Of a stretch of 46,533 nucleotides of DNA, positions 1 to 7,414 are shown in pieces. Numbering within the stretch: the stretch's first letter is position 1; every line of letters begins with the position of its first letter. This DNA comes from Bacilli bacterium. GTDB taxonomy: Bacteria; Bacillota_I; Bacilli_A; RF39; UBA660. The notes beneath the pieces were generated by a model. That model was given only the letters and a program-made list of their open reading frames with translations, did no database searches and was not told where the DNA came from. A program made the translations under genes and the position numbers. The DNA is taken from the NCBI GenBank assembly GCA_017528315.1, contig JAFXOW010000066.1, forward strand, positions 1-46,533, read 5' to 3'.

Positions 1-318
1 AATTTTAATGCTTTAATAAAGGAAAAAATTAGTTATAATAAATTATTGTATGAATTAAAAAAAAGAGGAATAAAAGATCCTAGTTTAGTTGATTATTGTA
101 TAAAGAAAGCTAATAATTATTTAATTTTTAGAAAAAATAGTATAAAAAACTATCCTATTAGTTTAATTATAGATGGAAATATTATAAAAGATAATTTGTT
201 TAGTATTCATAAAAATATTGAATGGATTAATCAGAAAATAGAAGAAAATAATTTAGATTTAAAAAATATTAATTATGCTTATTTTAAAAATAAAGAAATA
301 TATTTTATTGTTAATTAA
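1..318 (+). CDS. DUF421 (YetF/2Duf-like) membrane protein, C-terminal part
   Basis: The frame is open from base 1, so the gene begins upstream of the window. Only about 105 C-terminal residues are visible. They match the cytoplasmic tail of DUF421 proteins: a LRKRGI-like segment (here ELKKRGIKD), then a PISLIIDGNI segment, then a closing region of the type seen in YetF/YcaP. The membrane segments and first soluble subdomain lie outside the window. DUF421 proteins related to 2Duf are known to sit beside spoVA genes in some Bacilli, where they affect spore inner-membrane properties. The spoVA genes begin 106 bases downstream, so a spore-membrane role is plausible. A terminator-like hairpin separates them, so co-transcription is not certain. 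Confidence 0.75.
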   Translation, partial: NFNALIKEKISYNKLLYELKKRGIKDPSLVDYCIKKANNYLIFRKNSIKNYPISLIIDGNIIKDNLFSIHKNIEWINQKIEENNLDLKNINYAYFKNKEIYFIVN

Positions 319-351
319 TGTAATGTTATCCTTAAACTGCAAATTTTTTAA

Positions 352-381
352 AATTAGAAATTTAAAACTAATTCTTTTTTT
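352..381 (+). terminator. Rho-independent terminator after the DUF421 gene
   Basis: AATTAG (352-357) pairs with CTAATT (368-373) across a 10-nt loop and is followed by C and seven T. It lies between the DUF421 stop codon and the spoVAC start. Confidence 0.6.
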
Positions 382-415
382 GTATAAAATTAGCAATTAA
401 GATAATAATAATATT

Positions 416-421
416 GGTGAT
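416..421 (+). promoter_or_regulatory. GGTGAT-type ribosome binding site of spoVAC
   Basis: GGTGAT sits 3 nt before the spoVAC ATG. It would pair with the 5' part of the anti-Shine-Dalgarno sequence of 16S rRNA rather than its CCUCC core. The same form precedes many genes in this window and was used here to choose starts. Confidence 0.6.
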
Positions 422-424
422 TAT

Positions 425-868
425 ATGGAAAAGAAATTATATGATAAATTAGTTATGAGTCATAAACCAATAGAGCATCGGGGAGAAAATGCTGTTATTG
501 CTTTTTTAATAGGAGGACTAGTTGGAGTTATTGGACAAATGTTAGTCGAATTTTATTCATATTACTTACATTTATCTTCAAGTGATGCGTCGGTTTTTAT
601 GATAATAACCCTTATTTTTTTGGCTAGTTTATTAACTGCTTTAGGATTCTTTGATCAATGGGTTAAGTTTGCTAGATGTGGACTTATAATTCCAATTACG
701 GGATTTGCTCATTCAATGACTTCAGCTGCTATTGAATATAGAAAAGAAGGCTTTATTACAGGAGTGGGTGCCAATATGTTTAAACTTGCTGGAACAGTTA
801 TTTTATATGGAGTAGTATCAGCTTATATCTTTGGCTTTATAAGATTAATTATCATGGGAGGCGTTTAA
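425..868 (+). CDS. spoVAC: Stage V sporulation protein AC
   Basis: SpoVAC is a spore inner-membrane protein that, with SpoVAD and SpoVAE, moves dipicolinic acid into the forespore and releases it at germination; it is reported to act as a mechanosensitive channel. The 147 residues give a short cytoplasmic N-terminus and about four hydrophobic helices (roughly 24-45, 56-78, 86-106 and 116-143). The family segment PITGFAHSMTSAAIEYRKEG is present. Length is normal. The stop codon overlaps the spoVAD start by one base (TAATG), so the two are translationally coupled. The cluster has only AC, AD and AE; AA, AB, AEa and AF are not visible, which resembles minimal clostridial and mobile spoVA clusters. 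Confidence 0.95.
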   Translation: MEKKLYDKLVMSHKPIEHRGENAVIAFLIGGLVGVIGQMLVEFYSYYLHLSSSDASVFMIITLIFLASLLTALGFFDQWVKFARCGLIIPITGFAHSMTSAAIEYRKEGFITGVGANMFKLAGTVILYGVVSAYIFGFIRLIIMGGV

Positions 869-1860
869 TGACAACTAAGTATAAAAATGTTTATATAAAA
901 TCAACTGGTGTAGTAGTTGGACCTTATGAAAATAAAGGGCCACTTAGTAAACTCTTTGATAAACATTATGATGACATGTATTTTGGAGAGAAAACTCTTG
1001 AACAAGCTGAAACTAAAATTATGAGTGATAGTATAGAAGTGGCTTTAAATAAAGGTAATTTAAAAACCAATAATATTGATTTGTTTATAGCAGGAGATTT
1101 ACAAAATCAAATAACTTCTAGTACATATGCTGCTAGTAAATTAAATATTCCGTTTTTAGGAATTTATACAGCTTGTGCTACTAACACGGAAGGATTAGGA
1201 ATAGGTGCAACTTACATTGAAAGTAAGATTTGCAAGAATGTAATAGTTTCAGTTAGTAGTCATAATATGGTATCAGAACGTCAATTTAGAAATCCAACTG
1301 AATATGGAGCACCAAAACCAGGAACTGCAACCTTTACAGCAACTGGTGGAGCAACTTGTATTTTAACTAATAAAAAAAGTAAAGTTAGAATAGAATCAGC
1401 AACAATTGGAATACCAGTTGATTATGAACAAACTGATCCAATGGATATGGGAAGTGTCATGGCTCCAGCCGCTGCTAGTACAATTAATCGACATTTAAAA
1501 GATATGGGAAGAACTGCTCTCGATTATGATTTGATTTTAACGGGAGATTTAGGCACATTTGGAAAGGAAATACTTAAAGATTTTATGAAAACCGAGTATG
1601 GAATAGAACTTAAAAATTATAATGATTGTGGAGTAATGTTATATGATCTTAAGAATCAAAAAGATGTTCAAGCGGGAGGATCAGGACCAGTTTGTAGTGC
1701 TTTAGTTATATACTCTGATATTATTAAAAAATTGGAAAATAAAGAATTAAAAAGAGTTTTATATGTGGCAACAGGAGCTTTATTTAGTCCAACAACAGTA
1801 TTTCAAAAATCAAATATTATAAGTATAGCTAATGCTATAAGTTTGGAGAGTGTTGAATAA
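868..1860 (+). CDS. spoVAD: Stage V sporulation protein AD
   Basis: SpoVAD is the soluble subunit of the spore dipicolinate channel. It has a thiolase-like fold, binds dipicolinic acid, and docks on the SpoVAC/SpoVAE membrane part. The 330-residue length is normal for the family. Visible features include an early GVVVGPYENKGPL segment, IYTACATNTEGL at the position of the thiolase nucleophile region, and a glycine-rich C-terminal part around QAGGSGPVCSALV. Its start overlaps the spoVAC stop by one base and its stop overlaps the spoVAE start by one base, so the three genes form one tight operon, likely forespore-expressed as in other spore formers. Confidence 0.95.
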   Translation: MTTKYKNVYIKSTGVVVGPYENKGPLSKLFDKHYDDMYFGEKTLEQAETKIMSDSIEVALNKGNLKTNNIDLFIAGDLQNQITSSTYAASKLNIPFLGIYTACATNTEGLGIGATYIESKICKNVIVSVSSHNMVSERQFRNPTEYGAPKPGTATFTATGGATCILTNKKSKVRIESATIGIPVDYEQTDPMDMGSVMAPAAASTINRHLKDMGRTALDYDLILTGDLGTFGKEILKDFMKTEYGIELKNYNDCGVMLYDLKNQKDVQAGGSGPVCSALVIYSDIIKKLENKELKRVLYVATGALFSPTTVFQKSNIISIANAISLESVE

Positions 1861-2210
1861 TGATATATATATATTCATTTTTATTTGCCGGATTTGTATC
1901 AATGCTTGGACAACTAATTTTAGATAATACTAAATTAACTCCCGGTCATATAACCAGTCTATTTGTAATAATTGGTGCCTCTCTAGATATTTTTAATATA
2001 TATGATCTTATTGTCGTTCATGTTGGAGCAGGGGCTTTGGTTCCAATTACCTCATTTGGTCACTTGTTAATTCATGGAGGACTTGTTAGAGCAAGTGAAT
2101 TAGGTTTTGTTGGTCTTATGATGGGTGTCTTTGATTTAACTGCTTCAGGCATTACTTCAGCCATTTTCTTTGCTTTCATTTTCTCTCTTTTCTTTAAACC
2201 AAAGGATTAG
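1860..2210 (+). CDS. spoVAE: Stage V sporulation protein AE (AEb type)
   Basis: A 116-residue integral membrane protein, the third subunit of the dipicolinate transporter. Three to four hydrophobic segments are visible (about 2-20, 32-50, 52-75 and 85-112). The pattern GALVPITSFGHLLIHGG echoes the PITGFAHSM segment of SpoVAC, as expected because SpoVAC and SpoVAEb are related families. It starts on the last base of spoVAD and ends the operon. A weak hairpin with a T-rich tail follows the stop codon. Confidence 0.93.
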   Translation: MIYIYSFLFAGFVSMLGQLILDNTKLTPGHITSLFVIIGASLDIFNIYDLIVVHVGAGALVPITSFGHLLIHGGLVRASELGFVGLMMGVFDLTASGITSAIFFAFIFSLFFKPKD

Positions 2211-2232
2211 ACTATTGTCTTTTCTTTTTTTT
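2209..2232 (+). terminator. Weak terminator after spoVAE
   Basis: AGAC/GTCT (2209-2212 and 2217-2220) form a short 4-bp stem over the stop codon, followed by TTTCTTTTTTTT. The stem is short, so termination may be partial. Confidence 0.4.
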
Positions 2233-2269
2233 GATTATATAATATATCAAAGAAGGAGATAGGAGTATT

Positions 2270-2719
2270 ATGGAAAATAATATCAAAATATGTTGTAAAT
2301 TAATTTTAAATTATATTGATTCATTAATTGCTAGCAATAATTCTCAAAATATAATTTTAGATTTTTTTATATCAGAAAATTATTTGTTTTTAAATACCAA
2401 ATATAAAAAAGGTTCAAATATTGTTATAACTTATAAAACAAAATTAAATATAGACGTTGAAGAAGTATCTTTATTTTATCAAGAGTTATTTGATCAATTT
2501 AAAGGTAGATATGTTGATGATAATAGTATAAAAGTTCAAATGTTAAAAAAAATAGATTTTTGTAAACCTATATATTATTTAAGTTGTAAACTTCATGATA
2601 AACATTTAAATGAAGTAGATTTAAGATTTAAAGATTTAGGTAAAGAAAAAGAAGTAATAGACAATATTGAAAATCAAATTATCGATCTTTATACAAAAAA
2701 GAAAACAATTAGAAAATAG
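2270..2719 (+). CDS. Hypothetical protein, 149 residues
   Basis: I do not recognise this protein. It is acidic to neutral with no signal peptide or membrane segment, and predicted cytoplasmic. The middle alternates beta-like stretches (NIILDFFISENYLFLNT, SNIVITYKTKLNID), and the C-terminus is charged and helical. The start is supported by a purine-rich stretch with two GGAG-like cores (AAGGAGATAGGAG) before the ATG. It follows the spoVA operon on the same strand after a weak terminator and converges with the M15 peptidase gene; the two stops are about 12 bases apart. A sporulation role is possible from position alone. Confidence 0.75.
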   Translation: MENNIKICCKLILNYIDSLIASNNSQNIILDFFISENYLFLNTKYKKGSNIVITYKTKLNIDVEEVSLFYQELFDQFKGRYVDDNSIKVQMLKKIDFCKPIYYLSCKLHDKHLNEVDLRFKDLGKEKEVIDNIENQIIDLYTKKKTIRK

Positions 2720-2731
2720 TCTATTTGTTTT

Positions 2732-3550
2732 TTATTTATCAATAAATTCATAGTAATATTCTTCAAAAGTAATATTATGTTCATGAATGTAATTGGCAAC
2801 TTCTAACCCAACATATCTATAGTGCCATGGTTCATATATATAACCAGTTATTGAAGAATCTTTAGGATATCTTAAAATAAATCCATATTTATAAGCATTA
2901 TCCATCATCCAGTTAAATTCTTTCGTATTTTCAAAATTATTGAAACTTAAAACTTTGTTATCTATATCAATTGCTAGTCCAGTATGATGTTCAGAGTATC
3001 CTGGTCTTGCTGAATAAGTATCAGCTTTTTCTAGACCATCATTTTTAACATAGTTATTATATAGATTTTCTTGATAATCAATTGTTCTATAAGTAGAAAT
3101 GGCTCGAATATTATAACCAAGTGCTTCAGCGTCATGCGCCATTTTTATAAAAGCATCTTTACATTCTCTATTTAAAAACATATCCTCTTTAGAGAAAGAT
3201 TCAACTAAAACTAAATCATTAGGAATAAAGGTATTAGTTACATAATTATATTTATTGATAAGCATTAAAATATTAAATTCTGTTATTTCTTTAGTTTCCG
3301 TATAAAAACCATGATCAAGTCCAATATTAACTCTTAATATTATATCTTTATTCTTTAAAGTCGGAAACTTTATTTTATAACTTTTATATCTGTCAAGATT
3401 TTCTTCTTTATAAAAACTATAACTACTTAAAGGAGTTGTTTCTAAAACTTTTTTAGCTTCTTTAATAGTTTCTTTTTTATCTTTTTTTATAAGACATAAA
3501 ATACTAAGAATAATAATTAAAGATAATGTTATTGCTAAATATTTTTTCAT
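2732..3550 (-). CDS. VanY-like D-alanyl-D-alanine carboxypeptidase (peptidase M15B)
   Basis: A zinc peptidase that trims the terminal D-alanine from peptidoglycan stem peptides outside the membrane. Residues 5-20 form a single hydrophobic N-terminal segment (signal anchor). The catalytic domain covers about 110-265: STYRT at 152-156, the zinc/substrate motif SEHHTGLAID at 186-195, and EPWHYRY at 240-246, which supplies the catalytic Glu and third zinc ligand. The start was moved to the ATG at 3550 because AAGGAG lies 8 bases upstream; the longer reading from 3580 has no ribosome site. It is the last gene of a minus-strand group, 44 bases after veg. A role in cortex or wall maturation is possible. 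Confidence 0.9.
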   Translation of the reverse strand: MKKYLAITLSLIIILSILCLIKKDKKETIKEAKKVLETTPLSSYSFYKEENLDRYKSYKIKFPTLKNKDIILRVNIGLDHGFYTETKEITEFNILMLINKYNYVTNTFIPNDLVLVESFSKEDMFLNRECKDAFIKMAHDAEALGYNIRAISTYRTIDYQENLYNNYVKNDGLEKADTYSARPGYSEHHTGLAIDIDNKVLSFNNFENTKEFNWMMDNAYKYGFILRYPKDSSITGYIYEPWHYRYVGLEVANYIHEHNITFEEYYYEFIDK

Positions 3551-3594
3551 AAAACTTATCTCCTTTTCTTTATTATACAACTTTTTTATATAAA

Positions 3595-3825
3595 TTAAGT
3601 ATCTTTATTTTGTAGTTCAGTTATTTCTAAATTTTCTATTAAAACATCACTATAAGTAAATGATTTTATTCTAGAGTCTCCATCAAGTTTTATAGTAAAA
3701 ATATAATTATAAGTATTTTCAATACAACCATCAAATTCCTCAATTTGATTTCTTGCTCCATTAAAGCGAAAATGTAAAGGTTTACCTTGTAATTCTATTA
3801 GATTATCTTTAATCTTTGATATCAT
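3595..3825 (-). CDS. veg: Veg family protein
   Basis: Veg proteins are about 80-90 residues, fold as a small SH3-like beta barrel, and stimulate biofilm matrix genes in Bacillus subtilis. The order rsmA-yabG-veg seen here is the same as in B. subtilis. The 76 residues include a basic-Gly stretch (FRFNGARNQIEEFDG) and the closing FTYSDVLIENLEI that marks the family. The start at 3825 overlaps the yabG stop in an ATGA pair. The longer reading from 3849 would run into yabG and has no separate ribosome site. Confidence 0.88.
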   Translation of the reverse strand: MISKIKDNLIELQGKPLHFRFNGARNQIEEFDGCIENTYNYIFTIKLDGDSRIKSFTYSDVLIENLEITELQNKDT

Positions 3826-4598
3826 CGAGGATACCCCACATACATACAACCATTAGTGATGATACCACCAATTCCTTTAGCACCATATTTGGTTTTTTCT
3901 AAAATATTGATTAAATCAATAGGTTTATTTTTATCACTTAAAGCAATAGAGGAGGCAATAATAGCAGGATCTAATGCATGAATATTAATTCTTTTAGGAC
4001 TTGATGCAAAGTTAGCACCAGCTTTAATTAATTCTTCGTAATTTGATTGACAAGCTCCAGCAATAATTATAAGTTTATCTTGACTTTCTAGTTTTCTTGC
4101 AGCTTTTACAGCATTTATAAAGTTTTTAGTGTTTTTGTAATTATTGTTATCACTTTCATTTCCTAACTTTTTATAATAAGCATCATGTCCAGTTATTACT
4201 AAAATATCAGGATTATATTCTGATAGTAATTCTTTAATTTTATCAGCAATTTCATTTTCTTTTAAATTAATTCCCAAAGCTTTAACGTGGACTTTATTAT
4301 AAAAATCCATACAACGAGATAAATAATCTTCATCAGAATCTACATGAACAACTTTGCCAGGCAAATAAAAATATTCATCACGATTAAGAGTAACTTGAAA
4401 TCTATCTAAAAAATTTTTATCATCGTTGATATTATCATTTATTTCAACTTTTTTTAAATCAGAAAGAACACTATCAGCTTCAAGTCTTACATTAACTCCT
4501 TTTAAATAAGCTATTTCTGAATCTATATCTACTATTTTAAATATAGTATCATTATTATAAGAATTACGAGTTACCAAATCACCTATATTAAAAGACAT
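3822..4598 (-). CDS. yabG: YabG, sporulation-specific coat protease
   Basis: YabG is a mother-cell cysteine protease (peptidase U57) that processes spore coat proteins and prepares them for cross-linking. The 258 residues are close to the family length. An N-terminal barrel (GDLVTRNSYNNDTIFKI, 1-60) precedes the catalytic part with PGKVVHVDSDEDYL, DILVITGHDAYY, IIIAGACQSNYEELI (a conserved Cys) and ASSPKRINIHALDP. It lies 42 bases downstream of rsmA and overlaps veg by four bases, the usual Bacilli order. Its start codon and ribosome site lie inside a strong hairpin (4592-4627), which suggests translational control. In B. subtilis yabG is under sigma K; no convincing sigma-K box was found in the short gap. 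Confidence 0.92.
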   Translation of the reverse strand: MSFNIGDLVTRNSYNNDTIFKIVDIDSEIAYLKGVNVRLEADSVLSDLKKVEINDNINDDKNFLDRFQVTLNRDEYFYLPGKVVHVDSDEDYLSRCMDFYNKVHVKALGINLKENEIADKIKELLSEYNPDILVITGHDAYYKKLGNESDNNNYKNTKNFINAVKAARKLESQDKLIIIAGACQSNYEELIKAGANFASSPKRINIHALDPAIIASSIALSDKNKPIDLINILEKTKYGAKGIGGIITNGCMYVGYPR

Positions 4599-4627
4599 AT
4601 AATCATCTCCGAATAATTATATGTCTT
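4592..4627 (-). promoter_or_regulatory. Hairpin enclosing the yabG ribosome site and start codon
   Basis: Bases 4592-4603 and 4616-4627 are perfectly complementary (12 bp) with a 12-nt loop. On the minus-strand mRNA the GGAG ribosome site lies in the loop and the yabG ATG (4598-4596) lies in the 3' arm. The arm is followed by only a few U. It could block yabG translation on read-through from rsmA, or act as a partial terminator. Confidence 0.55.
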
Positions 4628-4640
4628 AATTTTAATTTTA

Positions 4641-5432
4641 TTAATTTTTTAAATTATTAGCAAGTTCGACAAATACTTCTAAAGGTATCTCTTCAGCACG
4701 TGATGCTAAAGAATAATTATATTTATTTAATATTTTTTCTAAAGTTTTTAAATCATAATTTTTTAAATTATTTTTAATAGTTTTTCTTTTATATTTAAAG
4801 GAATCTTTTAATAATTTATTAAATAAATTTATATCATTTAATTCTAGTAAATTATCTTTTTTTATTAAAGAAATAACAATGCTATCAACATTAGGTTTAG
4901 GAATAAAAGCATTCCTTGAAACTACAAATTCACGTTTTATATCAAAGTAATAATTTAAATAAACAGTTAAAGAATTATATTCTTTGGTTTTAGGAAGAGC
5001 CATAAAACGTTCTCCAACTTCTTTTTGAATCATAATGGTAAGCTTTTTAAAAGAAAGATTCGACTGAATAACTTTTTCAATAATTGGGGTAGTTATATAA
5101 TAAGGAAGATTTGCCACTAAATATAAATTATCAAAAGAGAATTTTTCTATATCAGTCTTTATATCTCTTTTTAAAAAATCATCATAAATAATCGTAATGT
5201 TTTGAAAATCTTTTAGGTTTTCATCTAATATTTCTTCAAGTCTAGTATCTATTTCATAACATAAAACATGGATTGCATATTTGGCAATAAATCTTGTTAA
5301 ATTACCACTTCCAGGTCCAATTTCAATTACTAAAGAATTACCTTGAATGTTAGCAGAAGAAACAATTCTTTCTAATATATTTTTATCAGTCAGGAAATTT
5401 TGACCTAAACTTTTTTTAAAGTTAAAATTCAT
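4641..5432 (-). CDS. rsmA: 16S rRNA dimethyladenosine transferase RsmA (KsgA)
   Basis: RsmA dimethylates two adjacent adenosines in the 3' terminal hairpin of 16S rRNA using S-adenosylmethionine, a late step in 30S subunit assembly. The 263 residues are standard. KKSLGQNFLTD opens the protein, VIEIGPGSGNLT (about 35-46) is the SAM-binding motif I, CYEID is motif II, and NLPYYITTPI (about 110-119) is the family motif IV. The C-terminal helical domain is present. It starts 8 bases after the DUF368 stop with AGGTGT as ribosome site. yabG follows, as in other Bacilli. Confidence 0.97.
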   Translation of the reverse strand: MNFNFKKSLGQNFLTDKNILERIVSSANIQGNSLVIEIGPGSGNLTRFIAKYAIHVLCYEIDTRLEEILDENLKDFQNITIIYDDFLKRDIKTDIEKFSFDNLYLVANLPYYITTPIIEKVIQSNLSFKKLTIMIQKEVGERFMALPKTKEYNSLTVYLNYYFDIKREFVVSRNAFIPKPNVDSIVISLIKKDNLLELNDINLFNKLLKDSFKYKRKTIKNNLKNYDLKTLEKILNKYNYSLASRAEEIPLEVFVELANNLKN

Positions 5433-5440
5433 ATTTACAC

Positions 5441-6283
5441 CTATTTATCGCTTATTTTATAAGCTACAATAGAACTTAAAATTAATAGAATTAATCCAAT
5501 TATTATTTCTAAAAATCCTAAATTAAGATTAAATAATGGTTTGATAATAGCAATTATACTTGCAATAACAAAGCCAAAAACTGCAAAGTAGGTTTTAGTT
5601 TCATGTTTTTTTAGTAAAAGTTCAATTAATTTAGAAATAAGTACAATTCCAATTAATACCCCTATACCAAAACTTCCAAGAACTAACAGATTATGGAATA
5701 TTTTGCTAAAATCTGTAAGACTTCTTATAGTATCAATTATTGGTTTATAATACCCAAGTAACATAAGAACAAAACTTCCACTAATACCAGGAATAACCAT
5801 GGTAGCAGAGGATATGATTCCAACAATAAATAATAATAACATTTCTAGTATTCCAAGATTATTAAAATTAACATCATTGCCACTTTTAAGCATAGCAAAC
5901 AAAATAATAAAAGCAAATGATATAAAAGTAATAATATAATTACTAACTTTTTTTGCATCTTTATTTTTATTCATGTTTTTAATAATTAAAGGTATACCTC
6001 CTATAATTAAACCAAGAAAAACGCAGGTAGTTGCAAATGGGAATTTTTCTAAGGAAATACCTATTATTTTACTGAATAAAAGTAATGCTCCAATAACTCC
6101 AATTCCAAGGGGAATAATAAATTTTAAATTTTTCTTAAAATTACTAAAGAAATGACTGATTGTTTCAATTATTTGTTCATAAACTCCTAAAGTAATCATC
6201 AAAGTTCCACCTGATACTCCTGGTATCACATTAGCAAGTCCTATAATCATACCCTTAAGTATTAATATTAAATTTTTTTTCAT
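5441..6283 (-). CDS. DUF368 polyprenyl-phosphate transporter (PopT-like)
   Basis: DUF368 proteins have been shown to flip undecaprenyl phosphate back across the membrane so that it can be reused for wall synthesis. The 280 residues form about eight hydrophobic segments. The family's internal duplication is visible as two matching motifs, VIPGVSGG at 19-26 and VIPGISGS at 163-170, each at the start of a repeat. A loop rich in Lys/Asn lies near 101-112. The start is supported by AAAGGAG 11 bases upstream. It heads the minus-strand group with rsmA, yabG and veg, an unusual neighbour for these genes. Confidence 0.9.
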   Translation of the reverse strand: MKKNLILILKGMIIGLANVIPGVSGGTLMITLGVYEQIIETISHFFSNFKKNLKFIIPLGIGVIGALLLFSKIIGISLEKFPFATTCVFLGLIIGGIPLIIKNMNKNKDAKKVSNYIITFISFAFIILFAMLKSGNDVNFNNLGILEMLLLFIVGIISSATMVIPGISGSFVLMLLGYYKPIIDTIRSLTDFSKIFHNLLVLGSFGIGVLIGIVLISKLIELLLKKHETKTYFAVFGFVIASIIAIIKPLFNLNLGFLEIIIGLILLILSSIVAYKISDK

Positions 6284-6402
6284 AAATAAATTTCTCCTTT
6301 TTAACTATTAAAGTATATCTTATTTAAATAATAATTTCAACTTTACGATTATTTACATAAGTATAATTTTATTTTTAATTAATAAAATTAATTGAGGTGA
6401 AT

Positions 6403-6663
6403 ATGCAAACAAGTGAAATAATTGCTTTTGTAACTTTTATTGTAACTTTTATTTTAGGATTTTTTTCTAAAAAGAGTGTTTTTATTAGAAATGAACTTAT
6501 TCCCATTCAAAATATTTTGATAGGATTAATTGTTGCTATAGTAGAATGGATAATTACCAAAGACTTTAAAACTGCTATAGCCTTAAGCGGAATACTTGCT
6601 GGTGGTACTTATGATATTTTTCATAATTTAGAAAAAATTCTTAGAAGTAAACAATTGACTTAG
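6403..6663 (+). CDS. Phage holin-like small membrane protein
   Basis: The 86 residues carry a hydrophobic N-terminal helix (about 5-23), a second hydrophobic region (about 36-53) and a third weaker one (about 58-76), ending in a charged tail. The layout and the AGGTYDIFHNLEKIL end resemble small phage holins of gut Bacillota. Holins form membrane pores that let endolysins reach the wall. The ATG at 6403 was chosen over the GTG at 6397 because that GTG is part of the GAGGTGA ribosome site. No endolysin or other phage gene is adjacent, so this is either an orphan prophage remnant or a domesticated gene. Confidence 0.6.
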   Translation: MQTSEIIAFVTFIVTFILGFFSKKSVFIRNELIPIQNILIGLIVAIVEWIITKDFKTAIALSGILAGGTYDIFHNLEKILRSKQLT

Positions 6664-6685
6664 ACTGAATTAACCTAAGTCAATT
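6653..6685. terminator. Bidirectional terminator between convergent genes
   Basis: An 11-bp perfect inverted repeat (6653-6663 and 6675-6685, loop 11 nt) overlaps the stop codons of the holin-like gene and the convergent gene at 6685-7182. T-rich sequence follows on the + strand; the A-rich stretch before it would serve the minus strand. Confidence 0.7.
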
Positions 6686-7182
6686 TATTTTAATGATTTA
6701 ATAAGTTTAATTAAATCTTCTTCATTTGAATTTTGATCATAATGTTCATTTTTAATTAAAGTCTTAATAGCATTACTGAATTCAAATTCACTTGGAAGTA
6801 AATGATATTTAGATAAATTAGCATCAATAACAGCTATTTTTTTATCTAATTCAGAAATTGTAATAGTATAAAATTCTTTATTTTCTAAATCTTCTTCAGA
6901 TTTAAATAAATTTCTATAAAGAAGTTCTCCAAGTTCTCTTTGAAGTTGTAGTTTTATATCATATATTTCTGTTAAAAGAGTTTTTATTTTGTTATTTATA
7001 ATACCAAGTTTATATAATTTTTTGATTTTATAAAAAACAAAAAAATCTTCAATTGTATAGTTTTTATAAGCATATAAATTTGAAATAGGTGATTCAAAAT
7101 TAATATCTCTTATATTTTTTGTATACATTTCATTTTTTAAATAATTATTAATTAAATGTAAAATTATTTCGTCATTTTCCAT
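6685..7182 (-). CDS. Hypothetical protein, 165 residues
   Basis: I do not recognise a family. The protein is predicted cytoplasmic, mainly helical and rich in Lys, Glu, Leu and Ile, with a likely coiled-coil stretch around TEIYDIKLQLQRELGELLYR and another around TISELDKKIAVIDANLSKY. There is no signal peptide or membrane helix. The start is supported by AAGGAAG upstream on the minus strand. It lies alone, converging with the holin-like gene through a shared terminator and divergent from a decayed phage-type gene, so it may belong to the same old insertion. Confidence 0.7.
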   Translation of the reverse strand: MENDEIILHLINNYLKNEMYTKNIRDINFESPISNLYAYKNYTIEDFFVFYKIKKLYKLGIINNKIKTLLTEIYDIKLQLQRELGELLYRNLFKSEEDLENKEFYTITISELDKKIAVIDANLSKYHLLPSEFEFSNAIKTLIKNEHYDQNSNEEDLIKLIKSLK

Positions 7183-7239
7183 TTATTATCTTCCTTTCAT
7201 TTGCTATGTATTATAGCATATTTTTTTTGAAAATTTCAG

Positions 7240-7268
7240 TTCAAATTAATAATTTGAAATTTTTTTTA
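7240..7268 (+). terminator. Terminator-like hairpin with no intact upstream gene
   Basis: TTCAAATT and AATTTGAA (7240-7247 and 7251-7258) form an 8-bp stem with a 3-nt loop, followed by ATTTTTTTT. No + strand gene precedes it closely, so it may be left over from a lost gene of the decayed element. Confidence 0.35.
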
Positions 7269-7414
7269 TTATATTATAATTGGAAGTGATTTTTATTATG
7301 GTAATACTTGTACAAATTTAGTTAATATTTGGTTTGTAATAATGTGTATAATTTAATGGATGTATCTAATTATTGTGATACAACATGATTAGTAATTAAA
7401 GGAGGATAAAATTT

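Noticed and set aside
382-410. Sigma-G-like boxes (GTATA and AATAATA, 17 bases apart) upstream of spoVAC
   Set aside because: The transcript would start inside the GGTGAT ribosome site, and such AT-rich boxes occur often by chance here.
5973-6155. Frame on the + strand opposite the DUF368 gene
   Set aside because: It is a shadow of a clear membrane-protein gene, with no ribosome site or family resemblance. The same holds for frames opposite or inside parE, parC, rel, the cadherin-like gene, the DUF4015 gene and the GT2 fusion.
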